Part shown: piece after piece, positions 20,016-31,430 of the stretch
Position numbering within the stretch: the first letter of the stretch is position 1
Layout of the letters: every line of letters begins with the position of its first letter
Origin: Ochotona curzoniae
Taxonomy: Eukaryota > Chordata > Mammalia > Lagomorpha > Ochotonidae
Length of the DNA: 64,000 bases
Direction of reading: 5' to 3'
Assembly (NCBI RefSeq): GCF_017591425.1
Contig: NW_024467120.1
Coordinates: forward strand, 5,828,001 to 5,892,000
Position numbers and translations under genes: made by a program
The notes under the pieces: generated by a model
Seen by the model: the letters and a program-made list of their open reading frames with translations, nothing else
What the model was told of the DNA's origin: nothing
The model's database searches: none

Positions 20016-23000
20016 GATAGACAAATCATTTGACTCTCCTACAACAAATACATGGAAATAGATAAATAGGTGATTGATAATCAGTGGTTGAATAAATGAG
20101 TGACAGGTCAAAGACCTTGAGAAATGCCAGGAAGAGAGAAAATATGAAAGTAGGAAATAAAAGGAAGCAGTCTGACAGAAAAGATATATTCACTTGTTAC
20201 TTATCAGCATAAAAGTTTCTAAGTTGGTTAAGACACAGTCTTAATCTTATGGTATGGCATATCTCTAAGAGAAGGAGAATGCTTGCAGCAATAACCCACC
20301 AATCCAAATTGAAAATGCTTTGAAAAGCACAAGTGTGTGTCGCTCTCTAGCAAAGTCTGATGAAAAACTTCTTATCCACTTGACCACTGAGAAATTCAGC
20401 CTATCTTTATCCTGTGATGCTACCATCTCATGCACTATCGTAGAGGAAGAAAGCAGGGCTCAGATGTGACACTGTCAGGAGCTGTGGAAGGACATGACAC
20501 GTACCATTTTTACTCACAGTGTACCCTGCTCCCCCACCAGCACTCATCACATCCCCTGTGCGGCGGAAGGCTGGGCAGGCCCTCGCCATCGCTTTGCAAT
20601 GCAACAGAAGCTTGAGGTCTCACATAATGCTGTTAGAGGCTCACTAAACGTATACGGCAGACTTTCAGAACCGCCAAGTTCCAATGATGACACTTCTCTA
20701 ATTCTACATGGCTCCTGGAAGAGACAAAGAAACGCAGAACAGGGCTCCTGGTCTTGAGGTATTTATAGAACTGCTAGAGAAATATGGAAAAGGAAGTTGA
20801 CAGTGCAAGGCAATGCGGGAATGCTCTGCAGGTAAGCTAGTATGAGAATATTGATTTTTGATAATATATTACTTGTTATAATCAGACAGATGAAGCTCCA
20901 AAATGTTAGCATTTGATTATCTTAAACAAGTCCCTAAATCTCGAACTCTCTGTGTGGCTTACACCTCACACAGCTACCATTTCTTGACTTAATAGTAACA
21001 TATATGAACAACATGTTATTAATGTGATATTATGGATTAAGATTAATGCTATTACTTATTATGTGTTTTTATCTCAAAAAATAGTAGGTACTGTTTTTCC
21101 TTTTTATGAAGCAAAGCATTCTTAATGAAGAATAGATTTCCTTTTACCTGCATAGAATATAATAGGACTATCCCAGTTCTTGTCTTTTTAAGCCTCGGGG
21201 AACAAGCACACTGCAAGCCAGGATAAAGATTACTCATCAGGTCTGAACGAATTGCTTCTAGGTGATCTGATTGACAGGTATCCCTCTCAGCTGTTCTTTT
21301 TCTCTCTCAACACAGATGATGGAAAGTAACAGCCTCAGCTTACAGCATTTTTCCTGCCACATTTGGGGAGTGATGGCAGGGGTGAGGTGGAATAAGGAGG
21401 GCTAGACCACAAAACCTTCCCCTACCCAGGCTGCTGCTGGGGCAATGGACTTGAGCAGCCCTGCAGTTCTGCATTACTCCAGCTGTCCCCACAGGGCTCC
21501 ACAGTGCCTTGCATCCTTTTCTTAGAGCTCTGCCGCTGGGTTTAAGGGTGTGCGTAGAGCACGTAAACATGAAAAAAAAAGCCTATTAACTTTCTATTGT
21601 AGTAAAGGTATTGCCACTTTCCAACCTCTTAACACTGGGATGTGGAGGATCTCCTTTCTCCCAAGTTCATTGCTGAAGCTTTCCAAATCTTAGTTTACGG
21701 AACTGTTATCTGATTAGGCCTCTACGTCATCTGGTTTCCAGAGTCCATTTGGAACAACAGATGTCCCGGTTGCTTTTCTCAAGCTCATCTGTGCAAGCCC
21801 AAGAGCTGAGGCCCTGGGAACGACCAGAAGTGTTGACAGATATCCCATATACAGCTTGACCATGGCGAAGGAGGGGAGAGGGCTTTCTCACTCCTGCACA
21901 AACATCAGTGAATCCTTTTCAATTCTGCAAACATTTCCTACTCTTGTGATTGAGAATATCTTCCTTCCTTCTCTCTCAGCACAGAAGCAAACAGAAAGAG
22001 CCCCACCCTTTTCACTGAGTATAGCTCTTCTGGGCCCTGTTCACTGGGGGCTTCCATTTTGCTGAAAAGTCCTCCATAGGCATAAATAATGCAAGAGGGG
22101 ATTACTATGTATCCACCCCCCATCTCTGCTTTTGTCCAGCACTTACTGTCTCTTCAACCGGAAGCTCCCTTTGTTTGCTTATCCCCAAAGGAAGACATCA
22201 CTAAACAGGTGCATATTCGCAGACACTGGAAGTCTTGTGCTGCACTGAGGCAGACTGACATACAGTTAAGATGCATTGGAGCATTTTCGGCAAAATGGAG
22301 CAGAATAAGATATTGCAGGTCAGAGCCATGACATGTGTGTCTGGGAAAGAGCCAAGAAGATCATTTTATCGCCTTCCGTACACATGCAACTATTCATCAC
22401 CAGGCTTCAGGACTCTGACTAAGCTGCCAGGAAAAGCATGGTGCAGAACTCTGGTGTTGCCCGTCAAAGCTACTGTTTATGTCTTTGTTTTTTGACTTGT
22501 TTTTCCCTGAAATCTCACAGAAAGCTTTTTCAAGCTTGAGTGAAACCTTGTCAGGATCTGTGCATCAAGAAGCCAGATTGAAACAGAGTGGGTCAGAAGG
22601 ATGGAAAATCTTGGAGTTTTGTTCCTTTTGACCCTCAGGTTATAGAATTTGTAGGTGGTTCTCTTTTTGGGGAAATGGTTGTGATTGTCAAGTTATATGA
22701 ACCTCGTCAGAAACTAATTGCTTCCAGTGGTCAAACCACTTCCACTTAAATCTACTTTGGAAAACCTGCTCTTCTCTTCTAGCGTTCAGTGCTCTGTGAA
22801 TTTGAACACAACTATAAATTGTAATAGAAATTGTTTAGGTGAAAATTTAAAAAAAAAGTTTTTGCTGGAGGCAGTTAACTTTCATTGATTTTGTGATACC
22901 CCATCTGACTTTCTCTGGGTTTATGACAAAAAGGAAATTGTAGCTTCTTTCAACTGCCACACTTAGATTCAGTAGGGTATCAACAGGAAGACAATCCCTA

Positions 23001-23734
23001 AGGACTAAGAGAAGGCCAGGCTGTTCAACCAATCAGCAAGCGTCTTTGATGTCTCAGGAATTGATTTTTCCCATGAATTAAGTGGTATAACTGGACAAAA
23101 CCGTTCCCAGGGTTCCTTCTTGTTTTGAAAGTCTTTTCTTCTTGAGAGTGTTTGCTTCAGGTATGTATTAACAGCTTCTCTATATTGATTTTTATTGCGC
23201 TTATCTTGGTCTTTGAGTGTAATAGACACTAAAGTGGAGAAGGTGAAATGACCTCTGCCATTGACAGGCTCCATTATCCTGAGCAGTGTTTGGGCTGTGC
23301 TCCGAATCAGCTTCCGATTATCCCTCTTGTTTCACTCAATAAGAAATTCAGAGAGAAGATGCTTATTATCTTTTCATTCCCCACCTTGCTGTTTCCAGGT
23401 TAAAAAAAAAACACACTGCTGTCATGTGCTTATTTTGTAATTACCATTTTCCCTGGGACACCAGAATGCTCAGGATTTCAGGGCGTTTGTGAAAGCTGTG
23501 GTATTTCCCATGACCTCCGTACAGTGTTTTGATGCTAGCCATTTTCAAGTCCACCGAAACATACTCAGACTGGATCATGATGATCCTATGTAAACCACCC
23601 AGCAGCATGGGTGACACATCCAATGTTTCCTTAGAGGAAATTATTACATAAGTATTTTTGCCTCATTAGATTCAGAATATGGTTTCACTCTGCACTTCTT
23701 CAGATTCTGAGAGAGACGAGGAGTCTTCAAATGA
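20016..23734. other. 3.7-kb unique region, no gene confirmed
   Basis: No recognised repeat. Several frames were inspected and not accepted, including 22089-22331 plus and 23005-23274 minus. The latter is moderately protein-like in composition, but no family or splice context was recognised. A cross-species alignment would be informative at 21600-22450, where composition is balanced and repeats are absent. Confidence 0.35.
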
Positions 23735-24062
23735 TTATGGCGTGGCCGGCATCTTGGCTCAACTGGCTAACCCTGTAACTTTAAGGAACAGCATCACATT
23801 TGGTCATTGGTTCATTGATCCAGCTGCTGCACTTCTGATCCAGCTCCCTGCTTGTGGCCTGCAAAACCAGTGCAGCAGCAAGTCCCAAGTCTTTGGGAAG
23901 CTGTACCCACATAGGAGAGCTGGAAGAAGCTCCTGGTTCCTGGCTTCAGATGGGCTCAGCTCCTGTCATTGCTGCCATTTGGACAGTGAACCAGCGGGTG
24001 GAAGATCTTTCTCTCTCTGTGTCTCTGCTTCCGTCTGTAAATCTGCCTTTGAAATAAAAATG
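23735..24062 (+). mobile_element. CSINE, old subfamily
   Basis: A plus-strand full-length SINE: 'GCATCTTGGCTCAACTGGCT' (A-box side), 'ATCCAGCTCCCTGCTTGTGG', 'GGAAGAAGCTCCTGGTTCC', 'AGTGAACCAGCGGGTGG', CT-rich block and 'TTTGAAATAAAAATGAC' end. The 'GTGAACCAGCGG' form is the one shared with rabbit-type consensus and predates the youngest copies. Confidence 0.88.
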
Positions 24063-24120
24063 ACAAAATGGACATTGTGTACATTATGAAATGGACATTA
24101 TATACAAAATTACATTATGA
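24063..24120 (+). repeat. Imperfect tandem duplication
   Basis: AAAATGGACATTGTGTACATTATG is followed by a variant with the same beginning and end and extra TATACAAAAT in the middle. Two copies of about 24-31 bp lie directly after the SINE tail. Confidence 0.7.
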
Positions 24121-24138
24121 AAAAACTTTGGAAGGACT

Positions 24139-24231
24139 TCAATAATAATAATATGTAATATATAATTATTTATAATGTATTATTATATTGTATAATTATA
24201 ATTTATTGTTATTGTTATTATTATTATTTTG
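24139..24231. repeat. AT-rich tract with inverted trinucleotide ends
   Basis: Starts with (AAT)4-type sequence and ends about 80 bp later with (ATT)4-type sequence. These are reverse complements, and TAATATATAATTAT-type palindromes lie between them. A long hairpin or cruciform is possible. Confidence 0.8.
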
Positions 24232-25059
24232 CACCAAGGTAAACTCACTTCTGAATGCCATTTTCCTGGAATGTTCCAACATACGTTTGCACAGCCTCAG
24301 GATTCTGCTCTTGGGGAGTCCTGAGTGTTGATGTATTTGCATTCACATTTTTGAGGATCTAGGTGAAGCTGAAAGTATCCTGTATTTACTGAGTCTTTTC
24401 TACCATATATGCCTAAATACCATATGTGCTATGTTAGGCTCACTGCAAACCCCATCTCTTCTTGTGAAGTTGGACTACTGTGTCCATGCTACAGGTGCAT
24501 CTGCAAGGCAAGGAGCTGCTTTGGAAATAGCTGGATCTTACACAACATGAAAATGTGGATGGGGGATTAAAGATCAAATTTGTTTAGCTACCAAATCCAT
24601 GTGGTGGGTTTGTGATTCTTTAATTTTCCAATTAATCTCTCTGTATGCATAATATGTTTATTACAGTTATTCTTTGGATATCTGATAACCTGTTGCAGTT
24701 TTTTACCACTGAATCAAACACTTACAGTTTGATCTTCTGCTGGCTACTATTTCACACAGAGGACACAGATTCTACAAATATTTTTGCATCTGGCATGAGG
24801 TCTCAGCTGAGCCAAACTTAATGGAGCCTGTGATTCATGAGCCTGAAGACCCCCGTTATAGCAGCATACACTCCATATCACTCTACTATCAACTTTAAAA
24901 AAAAATGGAGGGACATTATTTTTCCCTTCTCCTCCTTTCCTCCCACACTCCTCCCCTCTGGCTCTTTCTCTCCTCCCCTTCCTTCTCTCTCATGTATTCA
25001 CCTAATCTAATTAATCAAACCTATTCTAATCTCTTATCTATCTTTAAGGTTTTATTTTT
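24232..25059. other. Unique sequence with pyrimidine-rich stretch
   Basis: No gene. A pyrimidine-rich segment (CCTTCTCCTCCTTTCCTCCC type) occupies about 24925-24990. It may already belong to the 3' UTR of the L1 that is clear from about 25060 on. Confidence 0.4.
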
Positions 25060-26398
25060 GGGTGTGATTCTGGTTTTTCAGCAAATTAAGTGGAAGGAAT
25101 ACATACACCGCACATCTGTATTTCTCTGACACGCACACTCTCATTTGCACAGGTTCTCTCCCTAGCAGCATCCCACAGTGGAGTGGTTCTTTCATTACAA
25201 TTGATGAACCTATACTGACCCAGGTTCCCTAAAGCCCATAGTTTACATTAGGGACTATGCTTGTTTTTCTTTGCACACTGTGTTTAGACACATTTATACT
25301 GACGTGTATCTAAACTTGCATTTTACAGAACACAAGGCGTTAAGGGGAGGCTAAAGTCCCCTGTGTCCTGTCCAGTTAGCCTTCCTTAACCTCAACTCCT
25401 GGCACAGATCTCTTCATTGTCTGGATAGTTTTCCCTTTCCCAAAATGACATACAGTTGGGCTCATTCAGTGTGTAGTCTGTTTTGAATTTATTTCTTTCA
25501 GTTAGTAATATATATTTATGTTTCCTCCATGTCATTAATATCTGGGTAAGTCTTCATATTTAAGCTAGAAAATCATTTGTCATCTTTGATTTCATTTGGT
25601 AATTCCTCATAAAGAAATTGTACATATTTTGCTAGATGTCTATTTAAATACTGCACTTCTGATGGTATAAAGTTAATGCCATTGCGTTTTTCAATCTCAA
25701 ATTTCTCTTGTCTATTGCTGATTTCTAAGAAAATGACAGGCTTTTATGTTTCATTATTATATAATGCAACACAACCATAATTGCTGAGCAGTTTCAGGAA
25801 TGTGTGCGTATATTTTGGTCAATTTGTTCAGACTTTCTACAATGCTAATCATAATCTCTGCAAATAGAAACAGTTCTATTTTTCTATCTGGTCTTACACT
25901 CACTTCCTTTTCTTGGCGGTTTGCTTTCACTAGTACTTCTAGTAAAATGTGTAAGAGGAATGATCAGATATCTTTACTTTGTTTCTAATCTTGGTGTCGT
26001 TGGGAAAACATCAAGTTTCTCACCATTACCAGTTGTAATTTTTTTCATAGATATTCTTTTTGAAGCTAAAGAAGGTCCAGAGGGTTTTTTTTTAAATCAC
26101 TAGAGAGTGTTACATTTTATCAAATGATATTTTTCTGCATCCATTTATATGATATTGTGAATTTTTTTTTCTTTTTTATCTTTTGATGTGACTCCAGCAT
26201 TGATTTTTGAGTGTTTATGCAGCTTTATCTATCTGAGATAACTCTCACTTGGTGTTGATATTCAATTTAATTTTTGAGGATTCTTTTCCATCCATAATCA
26301 AGAGAGATTATTCAATATCTTTGTTTGACTTTAGTAATTTGGTGATTAATGGTCAGGGTAAATCTAGCCACACAGATTGAGATAAAAGTGTTCACTTT
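25060..26398 (-). mobile_element. Old L1 skeleton, part 1: 3' UTR and ORF2 3' half
   Basis: Complement of an L1M-type 3' UTR ('CATAGTTTACATTAGGGACT' near 25238, 'ACATACAGTTGGGCTCATTC' near 25449, 'TTTCCTCCATGTCATTAATA' near 25522). It is followed by the complement of ORF2 ('TAATCTCTGCAAATAGAAACAG' region near 25850; 'CACCATTACCAGTTGTAAT' near 26021; 'TTTTTCTGCATCCATTTATA' near 26130). The order and orientation continue in parts 2-5 to 33.2 kb. The coding frame is destroyed. This is a fossil that predates lagomorph diversification. Confidence 0.85.
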
Positions 26399-26690
26399 AA
26401 AGGCTGGTTAGGTGATGCAGTAAGGATACCTCACCTGCAGTGCCAGCCTCCCCTATGGGTACCATTTATGGAAGCTACACTTCCAATCCAACTCACTGCT
26501 AAGGTGCCTAAGAAACCAGCAAAAGATGGTTCAAATCCTTGGGCCCCTGAACTCATATGAGAGGCCAGGAGGAATCTCCATGTTCCTGGATTAGGATCAG
26601 TGAAATTCCTGCAATTGCAACTCTTTGGGGAGTGAACCAGGGGATGTAAAATCTCTCTTTTTCTCTGCAAATACACCTGTCAAAGAAACA
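26399..26690 (+). mobile_element. CSINE, old subfamily, inside the L1
   Basis: Plus-strand SINE inserted in the minus-strand L1: 'AGGCTGGTTAGGTGATGCAG', 'CCTGCAGTGCCAGCCTCCCC', 'TTCCAATCCAACTCACTGCT', 'GGTTCAAATCCTTGGGCCC', 'GGGGAGTGAACCAGGGGATG', then 'ATACACCTGTCAAAGAAA'. It is followed by a GATA tetranucleotide tract that has replaced its A-rich tail. Confidence 0.85.
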
Positions 26691-26706
26691 GATAGATAGA
26701 TAGATG
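26688..26706 (+). repeat. (GATA)n tail microsatellite
   Basis: About four AGAT units grown from the 3' tail of the preceding SINE. Confidence 0.85.
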
Positions 26707-26719
26707 CATATATTTATTT

Positions 26720-26776
26720 TTAAAAAATAAAAAAGATTGTAGAGTATTGCTCTTTTCTAAATATTTGGTTGGATTC
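26720..26776 (-). mobile_element. Old L1 skeleton, part 2
   Basis: A short ORF2 segment whose complement corresponds to the L1 region 'AAATGTTTGGTAGAATTCAC'. Here it reads 'TAAATATTTGGTTGGATTCA' near 26757. It stops exactly where the composite insertion begins and resumes at 29936. Confidence 0.65.
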
Positions 26777-26787
26777 AAGTGAATCCT
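26777..26787 (+). repeat. Duplicated L1 target, left copy
   Basis: AAGTGAATCCT here and AAGTGAACCCA at 29936-29946 both align to the same point of the L1 consensus. This indicates a target-site duplication around everything between them. Confidence 0.6.
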
Positions 26788-26805
26788 AATATCCATGAAA
26801 TTGTA

Positions 26806-29590
26806 CCATAAATTCCAAAAATTCAAAATTCAAAATTATATATTTATTTATTTTCATTTTATAAAATTACATTTTTCAAAATCTTTACATAGTTAATTAG
26901 GGTAAAAAGGTTCAAGGGCTATGGGAAAGTGGGTAACACTATTATTTTCATATTGTTTCCTTCATGTGTCTGAGATAAAGGGAGATATTGAGGGAACAGC
27001 CCCACCCAATTTCCCACCATCACAGGTCCCTGATGTGGGGCATGCTCCGAGATTCTTGCTTAAGTGGTTTTGATACTTCACCAGTTATGACTTGTTGCTA
27101 ATCTTGCCACTCCAAGAACAAAGAGGTCGCAGTAGAATGCACTGATTGACATAGTCCATCACAGAGTCTCCATTTACCCAGTGTTTCACTGCCAACATAT
27201 AGCTGAGGTGGTTGATTGACTTGTTCTGTCTTCTGTCTTTTCATGGTTAGGGTTCCAAATCCGGCAGTTCGATTGGGGAGATATCAAAAGAAACTTTGTC
27301 TGAGCTGTGCCCAGACCAGATTCTTGTTTGTACTAGCAATCACACGGCCTGGCACAGTCCATTGCTCTAATCAGTTGGTGGTTGCAATTGCTGTTTTTAG
27401 CCCCAACTTCCACTGGAACCAATGGGTGTTGCAATCCAGCCTGGTTCTGCCCAGCATATACTCAGCCCTGGCATAAACCAATGGGAGCTGTAGCCTAGTT
27501 GGAGCGACCCACAATGACCCCCACCAGACCTGCCCCCTACCCTGGTTTGCCAGTCTGTGTAGCAGACTAGTCCAGTCTGTCCCACATCTCATTTGGCTCT
27601 CATACATGTCGATGGGTATTGAAGCTTAGTTCCATCTAACCAGCTCAACTATGCAGCCCTCACGGATGCTGTTAGGTGTTTCTCTGTCTAGCCACCCCAG
27701 CCCCTGTCCTAGTTTTCGTGGCCTCTCGTGGGAGTGGTAACCCAAGAGGGAAGAGCCCACTATTTCCCACCCAGGCCTCTCCAACTCCCGGATTATGCAC
27801 TCTCCAGATAGTTCTGTGGTTTGACTTGACAGAACTAGCTCCCAGTGCTAGCTTCTGCCAGCTAATGCTGCGGCTAAGCCCAAAGAACCCTCACCCACTC
27901 TAATTTTGTTTGCACCAGTAGGAATAATCAGCCCAGCCTGGCTTTTCCCCAATCTAGTCCACATGAGGTGTACAGGTGTTATAGCCCTGCTTAGTCTGGT
28001 CTGCCCCCATCCCAGCTCATGCTCTCCAGTGGGAGTAGCTGTCCAGCAAGGGAACCTCCCCCCAACATTCCCCCTAACTGTTCCACTCCCTCCCTTCCTG
28101 GTTCTCATGCATGCTGGTTGGTCACTGCAGTCACATCCAGTACAGGCCAACTTTACCTTGGAAATCCATATTGTGCGCTGATTTTTGTCGCAACTGAACC
28201 TGGCTCGACTCACACTCTATTCTGGTGCTCGGATTTGCCAGTGGGTGATGTGAACTGATTCAGCCTGGTCTGCCTCCGACCTATGCCAAATGTATGCCAG
28301 TGGGAAACTTACCATGGCCTGTTCTGGGCTGTTTCCTATCATGTTTCTTGCGCTTAACTGCTGGGTCTGTGTCCTGCCAGAGGAGTTGCCCAGGCTCCTC
28401 CATCAGAACCTCTCCCAATGCCAGATTTTGCACATACCAGGGGGTCCATGAGCCAGTGCTACTTAGTTCACCTCCTGTCATAGCAGGAACAGTGGCTTTT
28501 CCTTGCTGGCTTTTAACCCAATCTGGTTCTTACTGTTGGATATTTCAGCCAAGCCATGGGTCATCCATACCTGCATATGGCTCACACATGGCTCAGTAGG
28601 GGTTGAGACCTAGCCTAGTCCATCATGCCCTGGTCTTCCAGGACACCAGAGTGTGTTGGAGTCTGGCCCGGCTTGGTGCGTCCAGTCCCAGTCCACACTT
28701 GTGCCAGGGGAGACTACAACCATTTTCTGATCAGAACGCAGCCCCCATTCCAGCTCATGCGCCCCTTGGTGGGAACCTCAACCCAGTTAACGTGTCCCCT
28801 TAGCTTCCTAACTGGGCCTGTTCCCAGCCATAGATCATGCGCATGCCAGTGGTTGCTCTGACTCAGCTTAGCTCAGCCCCTCACCTGTCCTGACTTCTGC
28901 CTTAGACACTGTGGCTTAGCGTCCCTGGCTCACGCAGACCAGTAGGTGCAAGAGCCTAGCTCAGCACGACCTGTGCTCCATGCTGGTTTCTGATTTCGCT
29001 TGTTAGCTAAGGTTTGCTCAGTCCTGCCCAGTACACCCCACTCCATTACCAATTCACACACTGGCCAGTTGTTGGTGTTACTTTGCCCAGCTTGTCTGAC
29101 CCCCAGGACTGGATCACATGTTCACCAGCGAGAGCTATGACTCACCAGGGGAGTTTCCCACATTTCTCCACTTGATCCACTCCCAGACCCAGTTCTCATA
29201 CATGCCATTGGGTTTAGGCCAGGTTCCTGCAAAGTCTGGCCTTCCATTTGGCCTTGTATGAGCTGGTGAAAGTTGCAGCCTGGCCCACCCACACCCTATT
29301 CAGGATGTGCATTTGGTTGCTGCTGCTTTGACCAGTCCAGACTGTTGGGGGTTCCTTTACCTTGGTCACACCTAGCTTAGTCCATCACCACCCCAACTCT
29401 TGAACTAACCAGTGGGGCTAGAATTTCCACAGGATTTGGCCCACACATCCCCCACAGAATCTACCCCCTGATAAGGTTCTTGAGTGCTAGTTAATGTCAT
29501 GGTCCTGCCTAACGTGACCCATCTCCTGATCCATCATCATGTCAGGTAATAGGATATGATCCTGCTGGACAAGCCCCGAGCTTTAGCTTT
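26806..29590 (-). mobile_element. Unclassified retroposon, copy B (about 2.7 kb)
   Basis: Minus-strand copy. The complement of the 3' module lies at the left: 'TTAATTAGGGTAAAAAGGTTC', 'GGGAAAGTGGGTAACACTAT' near 26922, and 'CAGATTCTTGTTTGTACTAG' near 27316. The last is the complement of copy A's 'AATCTGGTCTGGGATCCCC' area. To the right come some 30 degenerate units of about 60-80 bp. On the plus strand these read as 'CTGGTTCTCATGCATGC', 'TGGGTGCTGCAGCC' type phrases, for example near 27480, 28100, 28620, 29180. The many apparent ORFs of 60-120 codons here are products of GC-rich repeat sequence. There is no visible reverse transcriptase domain, so the element is either nonautonomous or a noncoding part of a LINE. 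Confidence 0.75.
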
Positions 29591-29935
29591 TGCATGGACT
29601 GGTGTTCGGTGGTCAGCATTATTCAGTGATTAAAAGTTCTTCAAAGGAAGAGTTATTGTCATTGGGAATCTTTAGGATTGATTCACATCCCAGCAGCACG
29701 GTGGGTTTAACATGGAGTTACCTAAACAGTGATTCAAAGAACCAAAACCCCAAAGCTCCTGGCCGGGCGGCCAACAGGCGGAGCCTGGCACCAATGGCGC
29801 ACTTGCCACCCCAGGGACAGCTCACCACGTGCACATGGTGGGTGGGGTCAGGGATCTGGGCGTGAAGATGCCCTGAACCGAGACCCCCAGCAGCCAGCAG
29901 TCAAAATAAAAATTTAACTACAGCAACAACAACAA
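29591..29935 (+). mobile_element. GC-rich retroposed module with AATAAA and A-rich tail
   Basis: A plus-strand segment unlike its neighbours. It is CpG-rich from about 29760 ('CCGGGCGGCCAACAGGCGG'), has an AATAAA signal at 29905-29910, and ends in an A-rich tail with CAACAACAACAAA that touches the duplicated L1 target. It looks like the 3' end of a processed transcript. It could be a 5'-truncated processed pseudogene, which I cannot identify, or the 3' segment of the same insertion as copy B, with copy B being the inverted 5' part (twin priming). No frame was recognised as a known protein. Confidence 0.45.
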
Positions 29936-30200
29936 AAGTGAACCCATTTGGGATTGATGTTCTCTGTTTAGGAGGGCTACTAATGACGACTTCATTTTTC
30001 TGATGATTTGCTACTTCCTGTGAGATTTTTAGCAAATTGCTTCTTTCAAGGAGTTGATCCACATCTTTTAGGTTGTCAGCTTGGTGGCTATAGAATTATT
30101 AACATTATTTCTTTAGTCAATGAGGTTCTTGGTGTTGTCCCTGCTTTCATCTTCCTAAAAGTGTTTTTATGTGTAGTATAGAAAATCTGGAAAAAATTGA
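29936..30200 (-). mobile_element. Old L1 skeleton, part 3
   Basis: L1 ORF2 resumes in the same orientation: 'AACCCATTTGGGATTGATG' (the consensus complement 'GCCATCTGGGCCTGGTG'), 'TTTAGGAGGGCTACTAATGA', and 'TTTTAGGTTGTCAGCTTGGT' near 30066. The last is the complement of a well-known ORF2 region. Confidence 0.75.
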
Positions 30201-30479
30201 CTAAAATATATACACACACTCCTGAAACTACTTAAGCAATTATGGCCAAGTTTCATTATTTATGTATAAACAATATATAAAAGCCAGTCACTTTCCTATA
30301 TAGCAACAATGAATAAGAAGAATTTTACATTAGTAGCATCAAAAATGAAATACTAAAATATAAATGTGATAGAATACATATAGCTTTTGTATAAGGAAAA
30401 AATGCTAAGTGAAGTATTAAAATTGAATTTACTAACTAACATTATTATACTTATTAATAAAATCAACATTAATTACTAT
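30201..30479 (+). mobile_element. L1 ORF2 fragment, opposite strand
   Basis: 'AAAGCCAGTCACTTTCCTAT', 'ATAGCAACAATGAATAAGAA' and 'TACTAAAATATAAATGTGAT' match the sense strand of an L1 ORF2 segment. It is therefore a second L1 piece nested within, or recombined into, the minus-strand skeleton. The limits are approximate. Confidence 0.65.
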
Positions 30480-31160
30480 TAATTTCCCTTTTAACTTAGC
30501 TAACCTGTTTCATAGTTTCTCTAGATATTATTCTCTAACCCATGTGCTGTTTAGAAACATGTTATTTAGCCTTTGTACATTTGAAGATTTTCCATCTATG
30601 TTTCTATTATTAATTTCTGGTTTAATTTATTGTGGTCTCGTACAAGTCGCTGTTTAATTTTTCTTCTTTTAAAAATATATTAAAATACTAAAATGCATTA
30701 AATGTATTAAGGCCTAAAGGGACTCTTTGACACAATCTTGATAAGAATACATATTGTGTTGTGGTTGAATACTATTCAGCTGATTGAAATTGTCAATGAA
30801 TTAAACTGTGTCCTTGGCTAGTTTTCTGTCTGTTTTATTTTCCCACGGACATCAGGCACAGCTGTCTGGGAAAGGGGTACTGAAGTCTTCCACTGTGGGT
30901 GTAGGTTCATCTTTTTTCCTCTCGTTGTATTCCTGTTAGTTTTTGCTTCCTGTGCTTTGAGCTGTTATTAGGTATGTCCATGATAACGATGGTTGTGACT
31001 TCTTACAGAATCAGCATCTTACTACGCTTCTCTTTATCTCTGACAACTTTCCCTGCTTTAAAGTTTGTTCTTTCTGAAATCTATATACTGCCTTCCACTT
31101 TAATTAGGATTGGCTGTGCCTATGTTCACCCCCCACATACACACATTATATTGATCACTC
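30480..31160 (-). mobile_element. Old L1 skeleton, part 4 (ORF2 5' half)
   Basis: Complement of ORF2: 'GTACATTTGAAGATTTTCCA' near 30577, 'GGTTTAATTTATTGTGGTCT' near 30619, 'ATACATATTGTGTTGTGGTT' near 30747, 'TTTTGCTTCCTGTGCTTTGA' near 30942, and 'TCTCTTTATCTCTGACAACT' near 31029. All are in the same order as in mammalian L1s. Confidence 0.85.
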
Positions 31161-31430
31161 TGAAACATCGTTGGCTTCATTATAGAAGAGGTGACTCATT
31201 CCATCTGTCTTCAAAAGTGCTCTTCACTGCTCTCCCTGTGCAAGTTCCAAAGCCTGATGGTTGCCTACGTCTACCTCAGAGCATCCGCAGGCATGGATGA
31301 TGTCTATTGACCGTGGCCTGAGGTGTTAAACCACCACCCTTCTCTCCACCCTTTGCAGCACTGCTTGAAGTCCTCTTTTGAAGCAGAGCAGGCTGTCTTG
31401 TCTTTTATGTACATCTGGGTATTCATCCTT
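31161..31430. other. Unassigned segment between L1 and copy C
   Basis: Lies between the last clear ORF2 sequence and the first clear repeat units of copy C. It may be diverged L1 or the diverged 3' module of copy C. I could not decide. Confidence 0.35.

Noticed and set aside
22847..23274. Adjacent minus-strand frames suggesting a frameshifted retrogene
   Set aside because: The composition is protein-like, but neither frame resembles a known protein and no A-tail or target duplication frames the segment.
27848..28213. 121-codon minus-strand frame and overlapping plus frames
   Set aside because: All are in the GC-rich repeat units of copy B; overlapping frames on both strands are equally open and no domain is visible.
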